64,000 bases of DNA from Truepera sp. Its GTDB lineage: Bacteria > Deinococcota > Deinococci > Deinococcales > Trueperaceae. The notes below the pieces were generated by a model, which had not been told where the DNA came from, did no database searches, and saw only the letters and a list, made by a program, of their open reading frames with translations. Made by a program: the position numbers and the translations under genes. Location of the stretch: contig JAVSMU010000001.1 in NCBI GenBank assembly GCA_032027045.1, positions 342,390 through 406,389 on the forward strand, written 5' to 3'. Shown one piece after another: positions 1 to 7,444 of this stretch; the first letter of the stretch is position 1; every line of letters starts with the position of its first letter.

Positions 1-348
1 GTCTCTTCGCGCGTCGCCGTCAAGGCTCTGCACAGTCTTGCCGTGCTCGTCTTCGCGGCCGCCGCCGGCTACCTCATCTACTGCGGCGTAACCGGCACGC
101 GCAACGCACTCATGGTTTGGGGTCTCGTGGCCGTCGGCGTCGAGGCCACGATCTACGTCGGCTTCGGGGGCAAGTGCCCACTCACCATGCTTGCTCGTTG
201 GCTGGGCGACGACGGCGGGCACGATTACTTGTTCGAGTGGCTCTTGGGCTCGAAACGCATCTGGCTGGTCTCGCGCTCGCTGGCCACCCTGGCCGCGGTA
301 GGAGTGCTGCTCATCATCGTGAGGGGCACGGTGGACTTCATTCGCTGA
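1..348 (+). CDS. Small integral membrane protein, 5' end outside window
   Basis: The reading frame is open from base 1, so the true start probably lies upstream; the first internal start candidate is GTG at 43. The visible part has three hydrophobic segments. Between the second and third is a loop with GGKCPLTMLARWLGD, which resembles the CPLT motif of small DUF2784-type membrane proteins. The C-terminus is a last membrane segment ending in VDFIR. There is no catalytic motif and function is unknown. It is followed by a 181-base gap holding the promoter of the heat-shock gene. The family link is a recollection, not a search result. Confidence 0.6.
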   Translation, partial: VSSRVAVKALHSLAVLVFAAAAGYLIYCGVTGTRNALMVWGLVAVGVEATIYVGFGGKCPLTMLARWLGDDGGHDYLFEWLLGSKRIWLVSRSLATLAAVGVLLIIVRGTVDFIR

Positions 349-405
349 GGCGCCGCCGGCGCAGCCTCGAACCGGGGCCCCTAAGAGAAGTGTGAGCGCA
401 GTAAA

Positions 406-426
406 CTTGACAACGCACGACTCAGA
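406..426. promoter_or_regulatory. HAIR-like inverted repeat (possible HspR operator)
   Basis: CTTGACA, seven bases, then ACTCAGA. The HspR operator (HAIR) consensus is CTTGAGT-N7-ACTCAAG; this site matches 5 of 7 in each half with the right spacer. It overlaps the -35 box of the hsp20 promoter, where a repressor would block initiation. No hspR gene is in the window, so the regulator is inferred. Confidence 0.35.
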
Positions 427-435
427 TTCTATGAT
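407..435 (+). promoter_or_regulatory. Promoter of the small heat-shock gene
   Basis: A consensus -35 box TTGACA (407-412), a 17-base spacer and TATGAT (430-435) form a near-perfect sigma-70 promoter about 95 bases before the hsp20 start. It is one of the two strongest promoters in the window; the dnaK promoter begins with the same nine bases, TTGACAACG. Confidence 0.75.
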
Positions 436-529
436 GTCGGCGATGGTGGTGGCGTCGACGTGCGCAGCACCCGAACCCTGTGCAAACAACACCGATCACC
501 CTTCGGACGTCGCCACGGAAAGGTGAGTC

Positions 530-1006
530 ATGCCACTAGTCAAGAGCAGTAACGTACGCACTCGTCCACTGGCGCGCTACCTGAGCCAAGGCGGCACGAT
601 GGACGACTTCTTCCAGCAGTTCGAGAGCCTGCTGCAGCCGGTAAGCAGCCGCGCCGAGGGCGCGCTGTTCGCCAACCCGTACCCCATCGACCTGTACGAG
701 GACGGCGACAACGTCGTGCTTGAGATGGCGGTTCCCGGTCTGCGGCCCGAGCAACTCGACATCAGCCTCGAGGGTCGGCAGTTGAGCATCCGCGGCACCC
801 TGCCCGAGACCGACGAGTCCGAGGACGGCGGACGCCGCTACTGGTCCAAGGCGATCGTCCGGGGCGAGTTCCAGCGGAACGTGACCGTTCCGGCCGGGGT
901 GGACCCTGAACGCATCACGGCGCGGGTGGACCAGGGCCTCCTGATCCTCACGATGCCGAAGGCCGCGGAGGCCAAGGCGCGCAAGATCGCCATCGACAAC
1001 CACTGA
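530..1006 (+). CDS. Hsp20 family small heat-shock protein (alpha-crystallin domain)
   Basis: An ATP-independent holdase that binds unfolding proteins in the cytoplasm and passes them to DnaK. The 158-residue product has a short N-terminal arm (1-45), then an alpha-crystallin domain starting near NPYPIDLYEDGDNVVLEM, with the family's VPGLRPEQLDI strand pair and a C-terminal G-L-LILTMPK strand. A short extension ends in KIAIDNH, an I-x-I type anchor. The start at 530 has a good ribosome site (AGGTGAG); ATG at 599 is an alternative. It is monocistronic, with its own strong promoter and a perfect palindrome downstream. Heat control through HspR is plausible from the operator-like repeat. Confidence 0.93.
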   Translation: MPLVKSSNVRTRPLARYLSQGGTMDDFFQQFESLLQPVSSRAEGALFANPYPIDLYEDGDNVVLEMAVPGLRPEQLDISLEGRQLSIRGTLPETDESEDGGRRYWSKAIVRGEFQRNVTVPAGVDPERITARVDQGLLILTMPKAAEAKARKIAIDNH

Positions 1007-1036
1007 GCAACGAGCCGGATCAGGCTAGAAGCAAGC

Positions 1037-1064
1037 GCGGCCCACGGAACGTTCCGTGGGCCGC
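1037..1064. terminator. Perfect palindrome, bidirectional terminator
   Basis: Two 14-base arms (GCGGCCCACGGAAC and its exact complement) abut between the convergent hsp20 and SDR genes. There is no T-run on the plus strand and only a weak T-rich stretch on the minus strand, so it may be a rho-assisted or strand-shared terminator. Confidence 0.65.
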
Positions 1065-1090
1065 ACCTACTTCGGCTCCCTGGGGGGTCC

Positions 1091-1882
1091 TCAGATCGAG
1101 GTGACCATGCCACCGTCGACGAGCAAGCTGGTGCCGGTCACGTACGACGCGGCGTCACTCGCGATGAAGGCGACCACGTTACCGAACTCCTCCACATTCC
1201 CGATCCTGCCCATGGGTATGGACTCGACGTTGCGGGCCCGGGCCTCGGCAGGGCTGATCCCGAGCCTGTGGGCCGTGTTCGCATCCAGTTCGCGAATGCG
1301 AGGGGTCTCGATGCGTCCTGGCGAGACCACGTTCACCCGAATGCCCTCGGGGGCCAGGTTGGTGGCCAGGTCCTTGCACAGGGCCTGCACCGCCGGCCGG
1401 TAGGTGTTCGAGAGTGTGAGGTTCGAGACGCCCTTGCGGACGCTCGAGGAGCCGATGGCGACTATCGAGCCGCCCCCAGCGGCGCGCATGTGGGGGAGCG
1501 CCAGCCTGACCGAGCGGACCACGCTCATGAGCGTCAACTCGAAGGCGGTCGACCAGGCGTCGTCGTCCAGGGCGTCGAAGCCACCCGCGCTCGGACCCCC
1601 GGCGTTCGCGACCAGCACGTCCAGTCCACCCAGGAAGGCGACCGCGTTCTCGACCAGCGCCTCGAGGTCGTTCGCGCTCGAGACGTCGCAAGCGAAACCC
1701 TCGACCGCCTGACTGCCCGTGACCTGTGAGATCTCTTTCGCCACCCCCGCCGCCCTGCCAAGCTCCCTGCCGCAAAGAGCCACCCGGGCGCCCTCGGCGG
1801 CCAGGGCGGTCGCGGCTCCCCGCCCCAGGCCGCTGGTGCCTGCCAGCACGAGAGCGCGTTTACCCGCCAGTCCAAGGTCCAT
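1091..1882 (-). CDS. SDR family oxidoreductase
   Basis: A short-chain dehydrogenase/reductase of 263 residues. The N-terminal Rossmann motif is TSGLGRG (16-22, in place of the usual TGxxxGxG), followed by the NAGG segment. The active-site Ser lies in AIGSSSVRKG. At the YxxxK position the sequence is NTYRPAVQAL, where the lysine is not evident. The C-terminal part has SPGRIETPRI and DGGMVTSI, typical of classical SDRs. The start has a strong Shine-Dalgarno (AGGAGG, 6 bases upstream). Substrate cannot be told. The replaced active-site lysine suggests an atypical or non-dehydrogenase member, similar to the FabG-like proteins that share this SPGRIETPRI region. Confidence 0.88.
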   Translation of the reverse strand: MDLGLAGKRALVLAGTSGLGRGAATALAAEGARVALCGRELGRAAGVAKEISQVTGSQAVEGFACDVSSANDLEALVENAVAFLGGLDVLVANAGGPSAGGFDALDDDAWSTAFELTLMSVVRSVRLALPHMRAAGGGSIVAIGSSSVRKGVSNLTLSNTYRPAVQALCKDLATNLAPEGIRVNVVSPGRIETPRIRELDANTAHRLGISPAEARARNVESIPMGRIGNVEEFGNVVAFIASDAASYVTGTSLLVDGGMVTSI

Positions 1883-2090
1883 GTTCGCCTCCTAAACGAG
1901 GCTACGATACCGTTGCCCAACTGCGGTCCATCGCCGAACGTACCGATGCTTGCGGTTCGGGCCGAATACACCTTGAAGAACGGACCCCGGCGGCGCCAGG
2001 GCACCCATTGAAGCCTATTCGTTTTCGAAGTTTCACCTATTAGTAGTCGCCTACCCCATGCTCCACGAGGGTGTACTATGTAACCGAGAC

Positions 2091-2119
2091 TTTACCCCGG
2101 GCCTTCTTGCCGTTACACT
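2091..2119 (+). promoter_or_regulatory. Predicted promoter of the DUF7662-like gene
   Basis: TTTACC (2091-2096), 17 bases, TACACT (2114-2119), giving a leader of about 30 bases before ATG 2158. Each box matches 4 of 6 consensus positions. This is the best candidate in the 275-base divergent gap; I could not identify the opposing SDR promoter. Confidence 0.4.
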
Positions 2120-2157
2120 GTGAACCGCAAGATTCCCCCCGGGATTGGAGACCCCCG

Positions 2158-2568
2158 ATGGCATTGACCGAAGTGATCGTTCTCATACCCGAAGACCGTG
2201 TCGGCGACTTCTACCGCGTGGTTGGCGCCTGGATGGGTGGTGCCAACTTGGTGGACGAGTCGGCCGCGCCCCGCGGTAGGCGCCGCGCCGCGAACGGTGC
2301 CCCTCCGACCCTCTCTCCCAGCAGCCGCTACGCACCGCTGCACCGTCACCTCGCGAACGTGAGCAAGGACCTCAAGGCCTACGAGATGAGCTTCGACGAG
2401 ATCACCACCGTGATGGGTGCGCCCCTTCCCCAGTCCGCACAGGATCACCGCGCCTGGTGGGCCAACACCGAGTCGCACTCACAGGCACTCGCGTGGATCT
2501 CGGCCGGTTGGAAAGTCGACGGCGTGGACCTAAACAAGCGGCTCATCCACTTCACCCGCACCAAGTAG
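2158..2568 (+). CDS. Small protein with a DUF7662-like C-terminal domain
   Basis: 136 residues from ATG 2158; an upstream in-frame extension is unlikely because a promoter-like element and GGAG lie just before this ATG. The first ~45 residues are unlike the rest and include a basic patch (GRRRAAN). The remaining ~85 residues fit a domain I recall as DUF7662: YAPLHRHL, a MSFDEI helix start, APLPQSAQDHRAWWANT, then HSQALAWISAGWKV and a final strand RLIHFTRT. In other bacteria this domain occurs alone or attached to DNA-related proteins; its function is unknown. It stands alone here between its own promoter and a hairpin terminator. Confidence 0.8.
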   Translation: MALTEVIVLIPEDRVGDFYRVVGAWMGGANLVDESAAPRGRRRAANGAPPTLSPSSRYAPLHRHLANVSKDLKAYEMSFDEITTVMGAPLPQSAQDHRAWWANTESHSQALAWISAGWKVDGVDLNKRLIHFTRTK

Positions 2569-2604
2569 AGCTTCGCGGCGGCCTTACGCCCGCCCAGCGA
2601 GTAC

Positions 2605-2637
2605 ACGGACCCGGCGCTAAGGTGGTGCCGGGTCCGT
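2605..2637 (+). terminator. Hairpin terminator
   Basis: Eleven-base arms ACGGACCCGGC and GCCGGGTCCGT around an 11-base loop, 37 bases after the preceding stop codon. It is GC-rich with only a weak downstream T content. Confidence 0.6.
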
Positions 2638-2703
2638 TCGTCACGTGGCTCATCACACGGCCGTGAGCACCGCCCAGGTCGTGTTGCCGTGATTAGATGC
2701 CGC

Positions 2704-4050
2704 ATGAGACTTCCTGACGCCATTTATACCTATGCGAGACAGGCCTTGAAGCGCCTCGTCGAGATCCCTTCGGTGTCTGCCGAGGCTAGAGGGTTGCCGG
2801 AGGCGGCAGCGCTCGTAACGGAACTCCTCGCCGAACTCGGAGCGCGCACCGAACTACACACCACGGCCGGCGCTCCCGTCGTCTACGCCGAGCACCCGCC
2901 CCAGCCGGGGCGCCCGACCATCCTGTTCTACAACCACTACGACGTGCAACCCGCCGCTCCCTTGGAGGAGTGGCGCACCGAACCGTTCCGCCTTACGGAG
3001 AAGGACGGCGTCTGGTACGGCAGAGGCGTGTCCGACGACAAGGGCGAGCTGGTCTCCCGGCTTGCGGCGCTCAAGTGGTACCGCGACGAGCACGGCTCGC
3101 TCCCGTTCGGCTTCAAGTTCGTGGTGGAAGGCGAGGAGGAAGTCGGCAGCCCGAACCTCCGCCAGTACGTGGAGGAGAACGCGGCGCTCCTCGAGGCCGA
3201 CGGCTGCATCTGGGAGTTCGGCGGCGTGACCGCGACCGGGGCGCCCATGACCTACTTTGGGCTCAAGGGCATTGTCTGCCTGGAACTCAGCGTGCGCACC
3301 GCCGGGCACGACCTCCACTCGTCGCTCGGGGCGGTGGTCGAGAACCCCATCTATCGCCTTGCGCGGGCGCTGACGTCCCTGCGCGACGACACTGGGCACG
3401 TGCTCGTCGAGGGCTTCTACGACGACGTCGTCGCCCTGACCCCGACGGAGGAGCGGTTGTTGGAGGCGCTTCCCGACGAGGCGTCCGAGCTGGCCGCCGT
3501 CTACGGCGTGGACGGTTACCTGGGGGGCGTGACGGGGGTCGAGTTCCAGCGCGTCTTGCTGACGGAACCGAACGTCAACTACAACGGCTTCACTTCGGGT
3601 TATGACGGTCCGGGGTCGAAGACGGTACTGCCGGCCACGGCGAGCGCCAAGCTCGACTTGCGGCTCGTGCCGCGCCAGGACCCGGCGAAGGTGATGGCCG
3701 CATTGCGGGCACACCTCGACAAGCTGGGCTTCGCGGACGTTCGGATGATCGAGCTCGAGACCAGCGAGTTCGCAGCGCGTTCCGATGCGGACCACCCCTT
3801 CGTGCGGGCCACCATCGACGCCCTGCGCGAGACCTACGGTGTGGAGCCGGTCGTCTACCCGAACAGCGCGGGCTCCGGGCCCATGCACCCGTTCCTGGAG
3901 CACGTGGGGTTGCCCGTGGTCGGGCTGGGCTGCAGCCACCCCGGTTCACGCGCGCACAGTCCCAACGAGAACGTTCGTATTAGCGACTTCGCCTCGAGCG
4001 TTACGGCGACCAAACGCTTGTTCGAGCTGTTCGGCGGCCTGCCTGACTGA
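2704..4050 (+). CDS. M20 family metallopeptidase (carnosinase-like dipeptidase)
   Basis: A cytoplasmic two-metal hydrolase of dipeptides or acylated amino acids. The M20 landmarks are in order: NHYDVQP (H78, D80), GVSDDKGELV (bridging Asp near 111), VEGEEEVGS (catalytic and metal Glu near 145), the dimerisation domain with AGHDLHSS, and a C-terminal SAGSGPMHPF and GLGCSHPGSRAHSPNE segment giving the last His ligand. 448 residues is the usual length. ATG 2704 is preferred over GTG 2689 because the sequence homologous to the family starts there; neither has a clear ribosome site. It is convergent with msrA. The exact substrate is unknown. Confidence 0.93.
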   Translation: MRLPDAIYTYARQALKRLVEIPSVSAEARGLPEAAALVTELLAELGARTELHTTAGAPVVYAEHPPQPGRPTILFYNHYDVQPAAPLEEWRTEPFRLTEKDGVWYGRGVSDDKGELVSRLAALKWYRDEHGSLPFGFKFVVEGEEEVGSPNLRQYVEENAALLEADGCIWEFGGVTATGAPMTYFGLKGIVCLELSVRTAGHDLHSSLGAVVENPIYRLARALTSLRDDTGHVLVEGFYDDVVALTPTEERLLEALPDEASELAAVYGVDGYLGGVTGVEFQRVLLTEPNVNYNGFTSGYDGPGSKTVLPATASAKLDLRLVPRQDPAKVMAALRAHLDKLGFADVRMIELETSEFAARSDADHPFVRATIDALRETYGVEPVVYPNSAGSGPMHPFLEHVGLPVVGLGCSHPGSRAHSPNENVRISDFASSVTATKRLFELFGGLPD

Positions 4051-4083
4051 AGCCTTAGGCGGCCGTCGGCTCCGAGGTCAGGC

Positions 4084-4635
4084 TCAGACCACCTGCCGCT
4101 TGAGCCTCTCGCGGTACGACTTGCGGAACTTGGCCACCTTGGGGGCGATCACGGCCGTGCAGTACGGCTGCCTGGGGTTGTTGGCGAAGTAGTCGTCGTG
4201 ATAGGCCTCGGCCGGGTAGAAGGCGCCGAGCGGCGCCAGCTCGGTGACCAGCGGGGCATCGTAGATCCCCTGCTCGCTCACCTCGCGCATCACGGCCTCG
4301 GCCGCTTCTCGTTGCTGCTCGTCCTGATAGAAGATCGCGGAGCGGTACTGGTGGCCGACGTCGTTGCCCTGCCTGTCCTTGGTGGTGGGGTCATGGGTGG
4401 TGAAGAAGACGCGCAGGAGGTCGGCGTAGGACAAGACGCTGGGGTCGAACTCGACCCTCACGACTTCCGCGTGCCCCGTCCTGCCCGTGCACACCTGTTC
4501 GTAGCTCGGGTCGGGTACGTGCCCGCCCGAGTAGCCCGATTGCACGCCGGTGACGCCTTCCAGCTCGTCGAAGACGGCTTCCAGACACCAGAAGCAGCCA
4601 CCTGCCAAGACCGCTGTGGAGAGGTTCTCGCTCAT
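4084..4635 (-). CDS. msrA: Peptide-methionine (S)-S-oxide reductase MsrA
   Basis: Repairs methionine S-sulfoxide in proteins using thioredoxin. The catalytic motif GGCFWCLEAVF lies at residues 11-21, followed by the GYSGG and TGHAEVVRVEFDP blocks diagnostic of MsrA, and QYRSAIFY near the middle. Length from ATG 4635 is 183 residues, normal for the family. Two upstream ATGs (4665 and 4662) overlap the TGA of pepA and would add about ten residues through translational coupling, so the start is uncertain. It is the distal gene of a pepA-msrA operon. The resolving cysteine may lie in RQPYC near the C-terminus. Confidence 0.95.
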   Translation of the reverse strand: MSENLSTAVLAGGCFWCLEAVFDELEGVTGVQSGYSGGHVPDPSYEQVCTGRTGHAEVVRVEFDPSVLSYADLLRVFFTTHDPTTKDRQGNDVGHQYRSAIFYQDEQQREAAEAVMREVSEQGIYDAPLVTELAPLGAFYPAEAYHDDYFANNPRQPYCTAVIAPKVAKFRKSYRERLKRQVV

Positions 4636-4661
4636 GGTCCAACTGTAGTCCTTACGCGGCA

Positions 4662-6212
4662 TCATGCCCAGTCGCGCAGGAACTCCACGAACAGCCGCAC
4701 GCCGTAGCCCGTGGCGCCGTGCGTTAGGTAGGGCCGGCCCTTGGGCGACTCGACCAGCTCCATGCCCGCCATGTCGATGTGCGCCCAGGGGTAATCGGTG
4801 AACGCCTGGAGGAACGCGGCTGCAGTGCCCACGCCGCCCCGCGCGCCGCCCGAGTTCTTCAGGTCGGCGACCTTCGACTCGATCGCCTCGCGGTACTCCT
4901 CGAACAGCGGCATGGGCCAGACGCGCTCGAAGGTGGCGTCCGCGGCCGTCTCGATGCGCGCCCTGAGGGTCGGCTCGTTGCTGAAGAGGGAGGACGCCAC
5001 GCCCGCGCCCAGCGCCGTGACGCTCGAGCCGGTGAGTGTGGCGATGTCGATGACTGCCGCGGGCTTCAGCTCCTGGGCGTACGCGAGGGCGTCGGCCAGC
5101 GCCAAGCGGCCCTCGGCGTCGGTGGACAGGACCTCTATGGACAGGCCGTTGCTTGCTACCAGCACGTCGGACGGCCTGAAGGCGGCGCCGTCCGGCATGT
5201 TCTCCACACAGGGGCACAAGCCGATCACGCGCACGGGGAGGTCCAATTCGGCGACGGCCTGCATGGTGCCGAGCACGGCGGCGGCGCCCGACATGTCCGC
5301 CTTCATGGGAATCATGCCGTCGCGGGACTTGAGCGACAGTCCGCCCGAGTCGAACGTGACGCCCTTGCCGACGAGCACGACCAGGGAAAGGTCGATACGG
5401 TCCACGTTGTGCCCTAGCTCGATGAATCGCGGCTCCTGTGCAGTGCCCTTGGCGACCGCGAGGAAGGCGCCCATGTGGCGCTCCTGCGCCCAGGCGCGGT
5501 CACCCACCTCGACCTTCAGGCCGGTGCGTTCGGCCAACGTCAGGGCCGTCCGCGCCAGGTAGTCGGGGGTGGCGTAGACCGGCGGGAGGTTGGCAAGGTC
5601 GCGGGCCAGTGCCACCCCGCGCGCCACGGCGTGCGCCGCCAGGACGCCTTCCAACACCTGCGCGTGGTGCGCCTCGCCCAGCTCCACCAAGGTGATCAGC
5701 TCGAGTTCGTTCCCAGGCTCGCGGCCGGCCCGGCGCCAACCACCGAAGCTGTAGGTGGCGAGCAGTGCGCCCTCTAGAGTGGCCTGAGCGGCCGTGCTGG
5801 GGTCCAGGCCACCGATGCCCGCGCCGTGAGTGATGGTCGCCAACGTACGCGCCCCGAGGTCACGGGCGCGCACGGCGGCCGCCGCGGAGGCGCGGCGTAC
5901 CGCCTCGGGGCCGAAGCTGTCGCGCTCTCCCAGCCCGACGACGAGCACGCGGCGCGCCTTCACGCCGCCGGTCGGGTAGAGGACGGCCACCTCGCCCAGC
6001 TTGCCCGTGAGGTCGCCTCCTTCGATCAGCGCGCTGATCGCGCCCCCCAGTGCCGCGTCGACGGCGCCCGTGGCGCCGCCAGGTGTGGAGACGCCGGCGA
6101 AGAGGTTGACGACGATGGCGTCGGCCGAGAAGTCTTGGATGGCGCCCTTCACGACCTCGCTGCTTGCCAGCCCGGGCAGGCCCAGACGGGGTGCTTGTTG
6201 GTTGTGTGGCAT
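4662..6212 (-). CDS. pepA: Leucyl aminopeptidase (M17 family, PepA)
   Basis: A hexameric cytoplasmic two-metal aminopeptidase. The 516-residue product has an N-terminal macro-like domain (1-180) and an M17 catalytic domain with VGKGVTFDSGGLSLK, MKADMSGAAAVLG and the signature STDAEGRLALADAL (the usual N of NTDAEGRL is S here). The metal ligands Lys, Asp and Glu are all present. Start ATG 6212 has a good ribosome site (GGGAGGGAAC). It heads a two-gene unit with msrA and diverges from mnmH. Confidence 0.95.
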   Translation of the reverse strand: MPHNQQAPRLGLPGLASSEVVKGAIQDFSADAIVVNLFAGVSTPGGATGAVDAALGGAISALIEGGDLTGKLGEVAVLYPTGGVKARRVLVVGLGERDSFGPEAVRRASAAAAVRARDLGARTLATITHGAGIGGLDPSTAAQATLEGALLATYSFGGWRRAGREPGNELELITLVELGEAHHAQVLEGVLAAHAVARGVALARDLANLPPVYATPDYLARTALTLAERTGLKVEVGDRAWAQERHMGAFLAVAKGTAQEPRFIELGHNVDRIDLSLVVLVGKGVTFDSGGLSLKSRDGMIPMKADMSGAAAVLGTMQAVAELDLPVRVIGLCPCVENMPDGAAFRPSDVLVASNGLSIEVLSTDAEGRLALADALAYAQELKPAAVIDIATLTGSSVTALGAGVASSLFSNEPTLRARIETAADATFERVWPMPLFEEYREAIESKVADLKNSGGARGGVGTAAAFLQAFTDYPWAHIDMAGMELVESPKGRPYLTHGATGYGVRLFVEFLRDWA

Positions 6213-6334
6213 GTTCCCTCCCGCGTGGCGCTAGGGCGCGCCGGTGGCTGCCATGGTACCTCCGGCACTCGCGCCCCGGCCCGGCAGCCGGGCGCCAACG
6301 TCTCGGCTCTTGCCCCAGGCGTATCGTGGTGGTC

Positions 6335-7441
6335 ATGACTCTCGCGCCCGGCGACGTCTTCCCAGCAGGTGGCGGGGACCAGCCCGTCCAAGTCGTCGAT
6401 GTTCGCGCACCTATCGAGGTAGAGCGGGGCGCCCTGCCCGGGGCCCTGTCGTTGCCGCTCCTCACCAACGAGGAGCGGCACCTGGTGGGCGTGCGCTACA
6501 AGGAGGCCGGCCAGCGCTCCGCCGTGGAGCTCGGATACCACCTGCTCGAACACACGCTTCCGGGGCGGGTCGAGGCGTGGAGGCGCGCGGTGGCGGACGC
6601 CGCCGGCCGCACGGCGGTCGCCTGCTGGCGGGGCGGGTTGAGGAGCCGGCTGGTGGTCGAGTTCGTCGACGACGAGCGCGCGGTGCGCGTGGAGGGTGGT
6701 TACAAGGCGCTGCGAGCGCACCTCATGGGGGCCATGCCGCAGGCTCTCGCCGCCAAGGACCTCGTCGTCCTCACGGGCCTGACGGGCGCCGGCAAGACGC
6801 GCCTGTTACGCCGCCTCGCGGCCTCGGAGGCCGACCTGCAAGCCGACCTGCAAGTCGTCGACCTGGAAGGGTTGGCGCGGCACCGGGGCAGCGCTTTCGG
6901 GCACGTCACCGAGCCGCAGCCCGCCCAGCAGACGTTCGAGAACGCGTTGGCTGCGCAGCTCGTCCTGAGCGCCTCGGCGCGCGTCGTGCTCGAGGACGAA
7001 TCGCGGTTCGTGGGTAAGCGCACGATTCCCGAGTCCCTCTACGGCGCCATGACCAGGGCGCCTCTCGTGGTGCTCGACGCCGACCTGCCCATGCGCTCGC
7101 GCGCCATCTACTGTGAATACGTGGCGGGTCCCACCGCAGCCCACGGCCGAGAGGCCGTTGCGGCGGACCTGATCGCCTCGACCAAGCACCTCGGTCGGCG
7201 CCTCGGTGCCTCTACTTACGAGGCGGTCTCCACGCGCGTGGCGGAACTGGCCCGGAGTGAGGCGGCGTGGGCCGACGAAAGCGCGCACGAGGGGTGGATC
7301 GGGACCCTGCTGCGCGAGCATTACGACCCGCTCTACCGCCGCGCGCTGGCGAAGCTGGACCGGCCGGTGGTGTTCGCCGGCGACGAGGAGGCCGTGGCCG
7401 CATGGTTGACGAATCCGACGAGGACGTGGCCGCATGGTTGA
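6335..7441 (+). CDS. mnmH: tRNA 2-selenouridine synthase MnmH (SelU)
   Basis: Replaces sulfur by selenium in 2-thiouridine at tRNA wobble position 34, using selenophosphate. The N-terminal rhodanese domain carries the active Cys97 in ACWRGGLRSR; a P-loop GLTGAGKT lies at 148-155; the C-terminal part contains DESRFVGKRTIPE and VLDADLPMRSR, as in characterised MnmH. 368 residues is standard. It overlaps selD by 8 bases, so the two enzymes that make and use selenophosphate are translationally linked. The last ~10 codons are read through a local duplication that shifted the frame relative to an apparent ancestral ending WLTTPR. Confidence 0.95.
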   Translation: MTLAPGDVFPAGGGDQPVQVVDVRAPIEVERGALPGALSLPLLTNEERHLVGVRYKEAGQRSAVELGYHLLEHTLPGRVEAWRRAVADAAGRTAVACWRGGLRSRLVVEFVDDERAVRVEGGYKALRAHLMGAMPQALAAKDLVVLTGLTGAGKTRLLRRLAASEADLQADLQVVDLEGLARHRGSAFGHVTEPQPAQQTFENALAAQLVLSASARVVLEDESRFVGKRTIPESLYGAMTRAPLVVLDADLPMRSRAIYCEYVAGPTAAHGREAVAADLIASTKHLGRRLGASTYEAVSTRVAELARSEAAWADESAHEGWIGTLLREHYDPLYRRALAKLDRPVVFAGDEEAVAAWLTNPTRTWPHG

Positions 7442-7444
7442 CGA
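7381..7444. repeat. Imperfect tandem duplication at the mnmH-selD junction
   Basis: Unit 1 (7381-7412) and unit 2 (7416-7444) both read CGACGAGGA, then GTGGCCGCATGGTTGACGA; unit 1 has three additional bases between these blocks. The shared 19-base core is repeated at a 32-base offset, which is not a multiple of three. The second copy supplies both the current mnmH stop and the selD start codon. Confidence 0.9.
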
